A stretch of DNA of 6,847 nt. It comes from Chloroflexota bacterium (GTDB lineage: Bacteria; Chloroflexota; Anaerolineae; Aggregatilineales; UBA2796). This document shows, piece after piece, positions 1-5,332 of this stretch. The stretch lies in assembly GCA_003695215.1 (NCBI GenBank), contig RFIM01000193.1, positions 1-6,847 on the forward strand. The letters run 5' to 3'. Numbering within the stretch: position 1 is the stretch's first letter; the number at the start of each line of letters is the position of its first letter. The notes beneath the pieces are model-generated. The model was not told the origin of the DNA. It made no database searches and saw only the letters and a program-made list of their open reading frames with translations. The position numbers and the translations under genes are program-made.

Positions 1-941
1 GCACGCTGGTAGGCCTTCAAGCGATCTTGCTGTGTCTCAGCCAGCCGACCTTGCATCAGGCAGGCGACGAAATCGATCATGTCATAGTTGACGCTCAAGT
101 TTGGATTGACGCGATAGTAGCCGCTCTCGTGGACGAGGACATCCATGCCTAGGTCTTCTAAGGCCTTGTGCAAGCGCCGCTTGGTCACGTGGAAGACGTT
201 GACGGCTTGATCGCTGTTTAGATTAGGCCAGAAGGCTTGGCAAATCTCAGAGCGCGTCACGAACGGGCGCTCCAGAGCGAAGAAGAGCAACAAGCGCGGC
301 AAGTGGCCTTCCCAGCCGCCGACTTCGTTGGCATCGGTCATCACCATGCCAGGCCCAAGAGCGCGCACGCGCAAAGCGGCGTTCTCATGTGTCTGCATGC
401 CGTAGAAGTTGTTCGAGATCAGCTCGGCATCGCGCAGCATGATCGCCTTGCCGCGCGCGATCAGCGCTAGCCACGGGAAGCGCGGCAAATTGCGGCCATT
501 CAGCACCAGTTTGCAGCGCTTCGGCATGTAATCTGGCAGGCGTTCCAGCAAGCGCTGCAGATCGTCGCCGATATCAGCGCGATCGAACTCATCCAAGAAG
601 ATCATGAACGGCTCGTCGGTCAGCAGCTCGAGATCTTCTTGCAGAGCTTCCAAAAGCGCCTCAATATTGGCAGAGTCCTCAAAGCCGACGTGATTGACGC
701 TAGCGCCGAAGCTCGGCACTTTTTCTGCCACCTCGTGGATGAAGCCGCTCAGGAATGAACGAATGTCGGTATCTTCGCTGCCCATAGCATAGTAGAAAAT
801 GTTGCGGCGCTCATCCGAAAGCAGATGGCTGAGCAGCACTGACCGATAACGGCTGCTGGAATGCAGCAACACAATGCGCGCGTCCTTGCTGTGACGATCG
901 AAGGCTTGCGTAATGCCTTCCACAATCTGTGCCAGTCCCAT
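1..941 (-). CDS. SARP-type transcriptional regulator with degenerate MalT/STAND-like ATPase domain (partial, C-terminus beyond left edge)
   Basis: The frame is open from ATG at 941 down to the window edge, giving 313 complete codons. It starts 8 nt after an excellent Shine-Dalgarno (GGAAGGAG, 957-950). Residues 1-180 resemble the nucleotide-binding domain of MalT/LuxR-type STAND ATPases: a Walker-B-like strand (FMIFLDEFD, 112-120) and the family's sensor-like stretch LVLNGRNLPRFPWLALIARG (145-164). The expected P-loop at about 23-37 reads LLHSSSRYRSVLL, lacking the glycines and GK[ST], so ATP binding is probably lost (hand alignment). Residues 190-283 match an OmpR/SARP winged helix (LRVRALG, the AFWPN helix start, VTKRRLHKALEDL, then ESGYYRVNP). 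Residues 288-313 look like the first helix of a BTAD/TPR region. Likely role: cytoplasmic DNA-binding regulator, plausibly of the divergent hydroxylase gene. The fold is fairly sure; target and ligand are unknown. Confidence 0.85.
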   Translation of the reverse strand, partial: MGLAQIVEGITQAFDRHSKDARIVLLHSSSRYRSVLLSHLLSDERRNIFYYAMGSEDTDIRSFLSGFIHEVAEKVPSFGASVNHVGFEDSANIEALLEALQEDLELLTDEPFMIFLDEFDRADIGDDLQRLLERLPDYMPKRCKLVLNGRNLPRFPWLALIARGKAIMLRDAELISNNFYGMQTHENAALRVRALGPGMVMTDANEVGGWEGHLPRLLLFFALERPFVTRSEICQAFWPNLNSDQAVNVFHVTKRRLHKALEDLGMDVLVHESGYYRVNPNLSVNYDMIDFVACLMQGRLAETQQDRLKAYQR

Positions 942-973
942 CTTTCAAGCTCCTTCCATTTAATTGCATGAAT

Positions 974-1003
974 AGTATAGCACTTTTTCATAGCGAATAG
1001 CAA
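974..1003 (-). promoter_or_regulatory. Predicted sigma70-type promoter of the leftward regulator gene
   Basis: Read on the minus strand, a TATACT -10 box (979-974) lies 18 nt downstream of a weaker TTGCTA -35 box (1003-998). The predicted start near 967 leaves a leader of about 25 nt that includes the GGAAGGAG ribosome site. The -10 is one base from consensus and the -35 matches four of six. The call is from spacing and sequence only. Confidence 0.5.
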
Positions 1004-1022
1004 GGTAAGATTTTCGCGGAAA

Positions 1023-1033
1023 TTGCGACGCAA
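1023..1033. promoter_or_regulatory. Short inverted repeat, candidate operator
   Basis: TTGCG-A-CGCAA is a perfect 5-bp dyad around one central base. It is centred about 61 bp upstream of the predicted start of the leftward regulator and about 91 bp upstream of the predicted hydroxylase start, positions typical of activator sites. A second, wider pair of 7-bp arms (AGCGAAT at 992-998 and ATTCGCT at 1042-1048) surrounds it. Short dyads occur by chance, so this is only a candidate site. Confidence 0.3.
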
Positions 1034-1049
1034 CTATAAAGATTCGCTT

Positions 1050-1076
1050 AACAAAAAGCGCCTCTCCTCAGGCGCT
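1050..1076 (-). terminator. Leftward terminator-like hairpin between divergent promoters
   Basis: The arms AGCGCCT (1057-1063) and AGGCGCT (1070-1076) form a perfect 7-bp stem with a 6-nt loop. On the minus strand the stem is followed by TTTTGTT, the form of a short rho-independent terminator. No leftward gene lies to its right, so it may block antisense transcripts from the hydroxylase gene before they enter the regulator promoter. Alternatively the dyad, 7 bp upstream of the hydroxylase -35 box, could be a protein-binding site. Confidence 0.45.
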
Positions 1077-1083
1077 CTGCCAA

Positions 1084-1112
1084 TTGTCAAGTGCAATAGC
1101 ACGCCGTACAAT
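1084..1112 (+). promoter_or_regulatory. Predicted sigma70-type promoter of the molybdenum hydroxylase gene
   Basis: TTGTCA (1084-1089, five of six to TTGACA) is followed after exactly 17 bp by TACAAT (1107-1112, five of six to TATAAT). The predicted start is near 1119, giving a leader of about 29 nt before the ATG at 1148. This is one of the best-matching promoters in the window. Confidence 0.65.
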
Positions 1113-1147
1113 CTAGCCAACAAGGTGAAGATTTCTTGGAGCGACCT

Positions 1148-4093
1148 ATGCAAATTACCATCACGCTCAATGGGCAAGTCCGCGTGTTGGACGTGCAACC
1201 GCACGAGACTTTGATGACCGTGCTGCGGCGCCAGGCGATGTTCAGCGTCAAGCACGGCTGCGAGACGGGCGAGTGCGGCGCTTGTACTGTCCTAATTGAC
1301 GGCAAACCGACTGTCACCTGCATCACCCTAGCGGTCACGGCGAACGGCAAAGCCATCACCACGCTTGAGGCGCTTGCCAGCAAAGCTAGTGAGATGCATC
1401 CGCTGCAGCGCGCCTTCGTGGAGACAGGCGCGATTCAGTGTGGCTACTGCACGCCCGCTCAGATTCTGTGCGCTAAGGCACTCTTGGACGCCAATCCAAA
1501 TCCGACTGAAGCCGAGGTGCGCGCCGCCTTCAACGGCGTGCTCTGCCGCTGCACAGGCTACGTGAAGCCCGTGCAGGCAGTCCTGCGCGCTGCAGCTATC
1601 TTGCGCGGCGAGACCGTGCCGCCCGTTGAGGAAGATGAGCGCGCTGTGATGCTGCCTGTTGACCTATTGCGCCCGTTTGGCAGCGATACGCCGCAGGCGC
1701 CCGAAGATAGCACCATGGACAGCGGCTTGCGCACTCAAACGGCCGTCAAGCCGCTGCTCGTCCCGACAACGGACATCCGCGAGACAGCTGTGGTCGGCAA
1801 GCCTGAGCAGAAAGTCGATGCCATCAAGCTAGCGCTGGGCAAACCTGCCTTTGCTGATGATATCGAGCTGCGCGGTATGCTCTACGGCGCCCTGATGACC
1901 AGCCCGCATGCCCATGCGCGCATCAAGCACATTGATACCAGCAAAGCGAAAGCCATCCCAGGCGTTCACGCCGTGCTGACCTATAAAGATGTACCGCGCG
2001 TCGTCTATGCCAGCGGCGGCCAAAGCTATCCGAATCCGCCGCCTTACGATCAGGTCAGCTTGGATAGCAAGGTGCGCCACGTCGGCGATCGCGTGGCCAT
2101 TGTGGCGGCTGAGTCGCCCGAGCTGTGCCAACGCGCCATTGAGGCGATTGAAGTGGAGTGGGAAATTTTGCCCGCCGTCTTCGATCCGCAGGAGGCGATC
2201 AGCGGCACGGCGCCGATCATCCACGATGAGCCTGATGCCATTGGCATCCACGATGCCTCGCGCAACATCGTCTGCCACATTCATGCCCAGATCGGCGAGG
2301 CTGAGAAGGCCTGGGCTGAATCCGACCTGATCGTGGAAGGCGAATATCGCGTCCATCAGGTGCAGCAGGCTTCCATTGAGCCACACATCGTCATCAGCTA
2401 TTGGGATGAAGATGAGCGCCTTGTGATTCGCACGAGCACGCAAGTGCCCTTCCATGTGCGCCGCATGATCGCGCCGCTGATCGGCTTGCCGATCTCGCGC
2501 ATCCGCGTCATCAAGCCGCGCATTGGCGGCGGCTTCGGTGGCAAGCAAGAGATGCTGATCGAGGATTTGGCGGCGCATCTGACCATTGCCACAGGACGCC
2601 CAGTGCGCTTCGAATACACACGCGAGCAGGAATTCACCAGCGCACGCAGCCGTCATCCGCAAATCATCCGCTACAAGAGCGGCGTCAAGAAAGATGGCAC
2701 GCTCGTCGGCCAGGAGATGTACGTGCTAGGCAACACGGGCGCTTATGGCACCCACGGCCTGACAGTCCAGACAGTGACGGGCATGCGCGGTCTTTCGACT
2801 TACAACGCTCCTTATCGGCGCTTCGACTGCGATGTAGTCTACACCAATATCCCGACTCCGGGCGCTTATCGCGGCTATGGCGCGCCACAGGCGCTCTTCG
2901 CCCTGGAAATTCATATGGAGCAGATCGCCGAGAAGCTGGGCATGGACGTGCTGGAATTCAAGGCGAAGAACTGGGTCAAAGTGGGCGATCCGCTGCCGCT
3001 AGCAGAGGCGCTGGGCGAGGCGCGCGAGGGCTTTCCGCAGACTGTGCTCACCTCGGGCTTGGCCGAATGCATTGAGCTGGGCGCGAAGGCGATCGGCTGG
3101 CATGAGAAGCGCGGCAAGCGCGGCGACGGGCCGATCAAGCGCGGCGTCGGCATGGCAGTGTGTATGCACGGCACGGCTATCGCAGGCTTGGATATGGGCG
3201 CAGCCAGCATCAAGATGAACGACGATGGCTCGTTCAACGTGCTGGTCGGCGCGACCGATCTGGGCACAGGCTCGGATACAGTCATCGCGCAGATCGTCGC
3301 TGAGACGCTCGGCGTGCCGCTCAGCAAGGTGATCGTGTACTCGAGCGATACTGACTTCACGCCATTCGATACTGGCGCTTATGCCAGCAGCACGACCTAT
3401 ATCAGTGGCGGTGCGGCGCTGCGCGCTGCCGAGCAGGTCCGTGCGCAGATTCAGCGCGTGGCCGCTAAAATGCTCAAGGTCGACGACCCTGAGTCGTTGT
3501 GGCTAGAGAACGAGCGCGTCTACGCGCCGGGCGGCAAGTTCGTCACCTTAGAGCAGGTGGCGCTGCATTCGCTGCACATTGAAGAGCAGCATCAGATCAT
3601 GTCCACAGCCAGCCATATGTCTTACGCCTCGCCGCCGCCGTTTGCAGGGCAATTCGCTGAAGTTGAGATTGACACGCGCACAGGTCAAATGACCGTCAAG
3701 AAGCTGGTCATGGCTGTGGACTGCGGCATTCCGCTCAATCCGATCACGGCCTCGGGCCAAGTTGAAGGCGGCATGACGCAAGCGCTCGGCTACGCCCACT
3801 GCGAGCAGATGGTCTACGATGAGCACGGCACGCCTTTGGCGACCAAATTCGGCGAATACCACATCTACCAGGCTGATGAGATGCCTGAGACGCGCGTGAT
3901 CTTCGTCGAGACCTACGAGCCAAGCGGCCCGTACGGCGCTAAAGCCGTCGCCGAGATTCCCAAAGACGGCGTGGCGCCAGCGCTCGCCAGCGCCATTCAC
4001 GATGCCATCGGCGTCTGGATTCACGAGATTCCTTTCACGCCTGAGCGCATTTGGCGCGCCCTGAAAGAGTCAGGTCAGCTCTGGAATGGCTGA
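1148..4093 (+). CDS. Molybdenum hydroxylase (xanthine dehydrogenase / aldehyde oxidoreductase family), fused 2Fe-2S and molybdopterin subunits, no FAD domain
   Basis: A 981-aa protein. I start it at ATG 1148, six nt after GGAG (1138-1141), because the TTG at 1136 would overlap that ribosome site. Residues 1-75 are a plant-ferredoxin-type [2Fe-2S] domain (C38, C43, C46, C58). Residues 80-150 are the helical second [2Fe-2S] domain (C98, C101, C133, C135). A proline/acid-rich linker (about 155-212) stands where xanthine dehydrogenases carry FAD. From about 215 comes the a/b hammerhead domain, then the molybdopterin-binding halves with GGGFGGKQ (460-467), GAYRGYGAPQ (572-581) and GPYGAKAVAE, whose E936 is the expected catalytic glutamate. 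The family hydroxylates aldehydes, purines or N-heterocycles using water. This domain order matches the FAD-less Desulfovibrio aldehyde oxidoreductase; the AYRGYG motif also resembles purine hydroxylases. No signal peptide is seen, so probably cytoplasmic. The substrate cannot be assigned. Confidence 0.95.
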   Translation: MQITITLNGQVRVLDVQPHETLMTVLRRQAMFSVKHGCETGECGACTVLIDGKPTVTCITLAVTANGKAITTLEALASKASEMHPLQRAFVETGAIQCGYCTPAQILCAKALLDANPNPTEAEVRAAFNGVLCRCTGYVKPVQAVLRAAAILRGETVPPVEEDERAVMLPVDLLRPFGSDTPQAPEDSTMDSGLRTQTAVKPLLVPTTDIRETAVVGKPEQKVDAIKLALGKPAFADDIELRGMLYGALMTSPHAHARIKHIDTSKAKAIPGVHAVLTYKDVPRVVYASGGQSYPNPPPYDQVSLDSKVRHVGDRVAIVAAESPELCQRAIEAIEVEWEILPAVFDPQEAISGTAPIIHDEPDAIGIHDASRNIVCHIHAQIGEAEKAWAESDLIVEGEYRVHQVQQASIEPHIVISYWDEDERLVIRTSTQVPFHVRRMIAPLIGLPISRIRVIKPRIGGGFGGKQEMLIEDLAAHLTIATGRPVRFEYTREQEFTSARSRHPQIIRYKSGVKKDGTLVGQEMYVLGNTGAYGTHGLTVQTVTGMRGLSTYNAPYRRFDCDVVYTNIPTPGAYRGYGAPQALFALEIHMEQIAEKLGMDVLEFKAKNWVKVGDPLPLAEALGEAREGFPQTVLTSGLAECIELGAKAIGWHEKRGKRGDGPIKRGVGMAVCMHGTAIAGLDMGAASIKMNDDGSFNVLVGATDLGTGSDTVIAQIVAETLGVPLSKVIVYSSDTDFTPFDTGAYASSTTYISGGAALRAAEQVRAQIQRVAAKMLKVDDPESLWLENERVYAPGGKFVTLEQVALHSLHIEEQHQIMSTASHMSYASPPPFAGQFAEVEIDTRTGQMTVKKLVMAVDCGIPLNPITASGQVEGGMTQALGYAHCEQMVYDEHGTPLATKFGEYHIYQADEMPETRVIFVETYEPSGPYGAKAVAEIPKDGVAPALASAIHDAIGVWIHEIPFTPERIWRALKESGQLWNG

Positions 4094-4096
4094 GCC

Positions 4097-4125
4097 TTCC
4101 TGAACTCTAGAAAATGAGCTATAAT
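4097..4125 (+). promoter_or_regulatory. Possible promoter of the HTH gene
   Basis: A perfect TATAAT (4120-4125) lies in the 94-bp gap after the hydroxylase stop codon. The best 17-bp-spaced -35 (TTCCTG, 4097-4102) is poor, so strength would depend on an activator or on the -10 alone. It implies the HTH gene can be expressed apart from the hydroxylase. A consensus TTGACA (4158-4163) also occurs, but its only partner (TAGACT, 4182-4187) abuts the start codon. Confidence 0.4.
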
Positions 4126-4138
4126 TGGCAAAAGCCAA
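4125..4138. promoter_or_regulatory. Inverted repeat overlapping the predicted HTH-gene transcription start, candidate operator
   Basis: TTGGC-AAAA-GCCAA gives perfect 5-bp arms around four A residues, beginning at the last base of the TATAAT box. Its position is that of a repressor site. It could be an autoregulatory target of the small HTH protein encoded 50 bp downstream. It lacks a T-run, so it is not a convincing terminator for the hydroxylase gene. Confidence 0.35.
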
Positions 4139-4166
4139 ATTTGATCGTCCTGAGCACTTGACAAAG

Positions 4167-4173
4167 AAAGGAG
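4167..4173 (+). promoter_or_regulatory. Strong Shine-Dalgarno that fits an upstream out-of-frame ATG better than the HTH start
   Basis: AAAGGAG is the best ribosome site in this gap. Its GGAG core is 4 nt from ATG 4178 but 14 nt from ATG 4188, the only possible ATG for the HTH frame because TAG at 4182-4184 closes that frame upstream. Confidence 0.6.
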
Positions 4174-4177
4174 AGCT

Positions 4178-4234
4178 ATGCTAGACTATGAGCGACCTGA
4201 AGGCGAGTGCGAGCTTTGGCGGCGAAAAACGTAA
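4178..4234 (+). CDS. Possible 18-codon overlapping leader ORF
   Basis: The ORF begins at the ATG nearest the AAAGGAG ribosome site and encodes MLDYERPEGECELWRRKT before TAA at 4232. It overlaps the start of the HTH gene in the +1-shifted frame. It may be a translated leader that limits HTH expression, or simply a chance ATG. There is no homology evidence for the peptide. Confidence 0.2.
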   Translation: MLDYERPEGECELWRRKT

Positions 4235-4433
4235 GCGTCCCATTGATCCACATGCCATTTACAGCAGGCAGGAAGCGGCTGAAGCGCTCGGCGTGAGCTT
4301 GAGCACGCTCAAGAAGCTGATCAACGCAGGTTACCTGCGCGTCAGCCAGCCGCGAGGTGTTCGGCGTATTTTCATCAAAGGCGAGAGCATCCTCGCCATG
4401 CTTGACCAGACCGTTTTAGAGAGACGTGCCTAA
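4188..4433 (+). CDS. Small excisionase-family (HTH_17 / MerR-like) DNA-binding protein
   Basis: An 81-aa protein. Residues 1-23 are a basic, probably disordered tail. Residues 24-74 form the excisionase-type winged helix: YSRQEAAEALGVSLSTLKKL (25-44, helix-turn-helix), the turn NAGYLRV (46-52), a basic wing RGVRRIFI (56-63), and the closing helix GESILAMLDQ. This family includes phage excisionases, but many members are ordinary chromosomal regulators or antitoxin-like proteins, and no integrase or attachment site is visible here. ATG 4188 is the only in-frame ATG before the domain, though its spacing from the ribosome site is long. Its stop codon overlaps the next start (TAATG), which suggests translational coupling. 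It probably regulates its own small operon or nearby genes. Fold secure, role unknown. Confidence 0.85.
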   Translation: MSDLKASASFGGEKRKRPIDPHAIYSRQEAAEALGVSLSTLKKLINAGYLRVSQPRGVRRIFIKGESILAMLDQTVLERRA

Positions 4434-4765
4434 TGAGAAGCCTGACGCTGACACAGATCGCAAACTTGGACCTGAGCGCGCTTGCGCTTGGCATCCGTTT
4501 GCGCATTATCGCTCGCTCAGGCGCCGCTGACGCGTTGCAGCAGTTTGCTGCGCAAGCTTTGAAGGCATGGCTGCAGTTTTCAGGCGCTCTGAAGCACACA
4601 CGCGGAAGCGGTAGTGCTTCGCAGCGCCGAATGACAGCCCACAGGGCTGCGCGCCTCTGGCTGAGTGCATACGACACACCTTTTAGCGGTCTGTATGCCC
4701 TGATCTTTAACAACGGTCGGTTCGACGTTATGGAAACACGCCATCGGAGTCGCATCCTCACTTAG
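4433..4765 (+). CDS. Unrecognised 110-aa ORF translationally coupled to the HTH gene
   Basis: ATG 4433 overlaps the TAA stop of the HTH gene (TAATG), and a strong terminator begins 39 nt after the TAG stop, so context supports a real last gene of a short operon. Residues 1-55 look protein-like: hydrophobic and amphipathic helices (SLTLTQIANLDLSALALGI, then ADALQQFAAQALKAWLQ) with the neighbours' codon preference. The remainder is basic and richer in rarer codons (AGG, CGG, CGA, AGT), so a frameshifted or decaying gene is possible. No conserved domain is recognised, and the acidic-residue pattern of PIN-domain toxins, which often follow excisionase-type antitoxins, is not seen. Expression would rely on re-initiation because the upstream ribosome site is weak. 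Confidence 0.5.
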   Translation: MRSLTLTQIANLDLSALALGIRLRIIARSGAADALQQFAAQALKAWLQFSGALKHTRGSGSASQRRMTAHRAARLWLSAYDTPFSGLYALIFNNGRFDVMETRHRSRILT

Positions 4766-4803
4766 ACGCGAGTTTTCCATCCTGATGCCATTGTGCAGTC
4801 CAG

Positions 4804-4845
4804 GAGACGTAGAACCGAAAAGAATTTGGTTCTACGTCTCTTTTT
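4804..4845 (+). terminator. Strong rho-independent terminator
   Basis: The arms GAGACGTAGAACC (4804-4816) and GGTTCTACGTCTC (4828-4840) give a perfect 13-bp stem with an 11-nt loop, followed directly by TTTTT (4841-4845). It lies just after the 110-aa ORF and most likely ends the HTH transcript. No T-run follows on the other strand, so it acts rightward only. It is 31 nt upstream of the next start codon and could also act as an attenuator of that gene. Confidence 0.9.
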
Positions 4846-4876
4846 GTCCATTCAGCGCTCAGGAGAAATTCGGCGT

Positions 4877-5113
4877 ATGTTGAGCAAACACCTGGACATT
4901 CGCGTCTACCAGACTTTGTTCACTGAAGATCGCTTTGCCGCCTTATTCAAAACGTTCGATCGCCTGCACGATGTTGTCTGTGAGAACAAGTTGGCACAAG
5001 TGACCAACTTGGCACCTGAAGAAGTGATCGGTTGGCTAGAAGATATCGCCTACACCATTGCTGAGACCGTGCGCGAGCTGCAGGTTAGGCAGGTGCAGGA
5101 AAAGGACGCCTAA
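4877..5113 (+). CDS. Hypothetical 78-aa helical protein
   Basis: The frame stays open upstream to a GTG at 4793, but that start would place the terminator hairpin inside the gene. I therefore choose ATG 4877, preceded by AGGAG (4861-4865) at 11 nt. The product is small and mostly helical: an N-terminal amphipathic part (RVYQTLFTEDRFAALFKTFD, 9-28), one cysteine (C35), then an acidic helix-rich segment with APEEVIGWLEDIAYTIAETV (46-65) and a charged tail. No signal peptide, membrane segment or known motif is seen. No clear promoter lies between the terminator and the start, so it may depend on read-through or on a promoter I cannot see. Not recognised; could be a small adaptor or regulator, but no function is claimed. 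Confidence 0.65.
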   Translation: MLSKHLDIRVYQTLFTEDRFAALFKTFDRLHDVVCENKLAQVTNLAPEEVIGWLEDIAYTIAETVRELQVRQVQEKDA

Positions 5114-5136
5114 CGCGCTATTCATTCTCTCGGCAA

Positions 5137-5158
5137 CGATCTGCGGCAGCACAGATCG
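5137..5158. repeat. Inverted repeat after the 78-aa gene
   Basis: CGATCTG (5137-5143) and CAGATCG (5152-5158) can form a 7-bp stem with an 8-nt loop, beginning 24 nt after the stop codon at 5113. No T-run follows, so it is a weak terminator candidate at best; it could protect the mRNA 3' end. Confidence 0.35.
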
Positions 5159-5244
5159 CAGCTGCATCTCGGGCGTGCTGGTCGCCATTGGCTCATGTGT
5201 TCCTTGCGATCCGACGACAGCTATGATATGACTTTATGCTGAGA

Positions 5245-5279
5245 CGTTGCGCCATGCGCTTGGCATGGCGCAACGCTTT
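5245..5279 (+). terminator. Long perfect hairpin, probable terminator with a weak U-tract
   Basis: CGTTGCGCCATGC (5245-5257) pairs perfectly with GCATGGCGCAACG (5263-5275) around a 5-nt loop. The stem is followed by CTTTG, a poor U-tract, so termination may be partial. It lies 132 nt after the 78-aa gene and 29 nt before the LysM gene's -35 box, fitting a boundary between two transcription units. Confidence 0.5.
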
Positions 5280-5303
5280 GCTGGCGCTCGCTCTGCGCAC
5301 AAG

Positions 5304-5332
5304 TTGACACGCCGCTGAAAGTGAATGATACT
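5304..5332 (+). promoter_or_regulatory. Predicted promoter of the LysM/glycosidase gene
   Basis: A consensus TTGACA (5304-5309) is followed after 17 bp by GATACT (5327-5332, four of six). The predicted start near 5339 gives a leader of about 82 nt. The ribosome site AAGGA (5407-5411) lies 9 nt before the ATG at 5421. Confidence 0.6.

Noticed and set aside
237..470. Plus-strand 77-aa reading frame
   Set aside because: It is the antisense shadow of the regulator's winged-helix and ATPase coding region, with no ribosome site or recognisable domain.
749..1033. Minus-strand 94-aa reading frame across the regulator start and the divergent promoters
   Set aside because: It is out of frame with the well-supported regulator gene, overlaps its promoter, and gives a cysteine- and tryptophan-rich sequence without any domain.
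1136..1147. TTG at 1136 as the hydroxylase start
   Set aside because: It would include the GGAG ribosome site in the gene; ATG 1148 has ideal spacing and begins the usual ferredoxin-domain strand (MQITITLNG).
1829..2662. Long minus-strand frame (277 aa) inside the hydroxylase gene
   Set aside because: It lies entirely antisense to the conserved hammerhead and molybdopterin domains. Its His/Asp/Arg-rich composition is typical of a shadow frame in GC-rich DNA.
3548..4024. Minus-strand 158-aa frame opposite the hydroxylase C-terminus
   Set aside because: Antisense to the conserved catalytic segment around E936, with no ribosome site or domain.
4158..4187. Consensus TTGACA with TAGACT as a promoter for the HTH gene
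   Set aside because: The predicted start would fall inside the HTH coding sequence just after its ATG, and the ribosome site would be excluded from the transcript.
4188..4433. Excisionase-like protein as evidence of a prophage or integrative element
   Set aside because: No integrase, attachment-site repeat, tRNA or other phage gene is visible, and this HTH family is common among ordinary chromosomal regulators.
4635..4649. CAGCCC-ACA-GGGCTG hairpin
   Set aside because: Six-bp stem with a 3-nt loop inside a possible coding frame, with no T-run and no repeat elsewhere; compatible with chance.
4375..4761. Minus-strand 128-aa frame opposite the 110-aa ORF
   Set aside because: Considered because the plus-strand ORF is unrecognised, but it also overlaps the HTH gene end, is very Arg/Cys-rich and has no ribosome site. 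The plus strand has the TAATG coupling and the terminator.
4793..4876. GTG 4793 extension of the 78-aa gene
   Set aside because: It would translate through the 13-bp terminator hairpin and T-run; the extra 28 residues are basic and low quality, and ATG 4877 has an upstream AGGAG.
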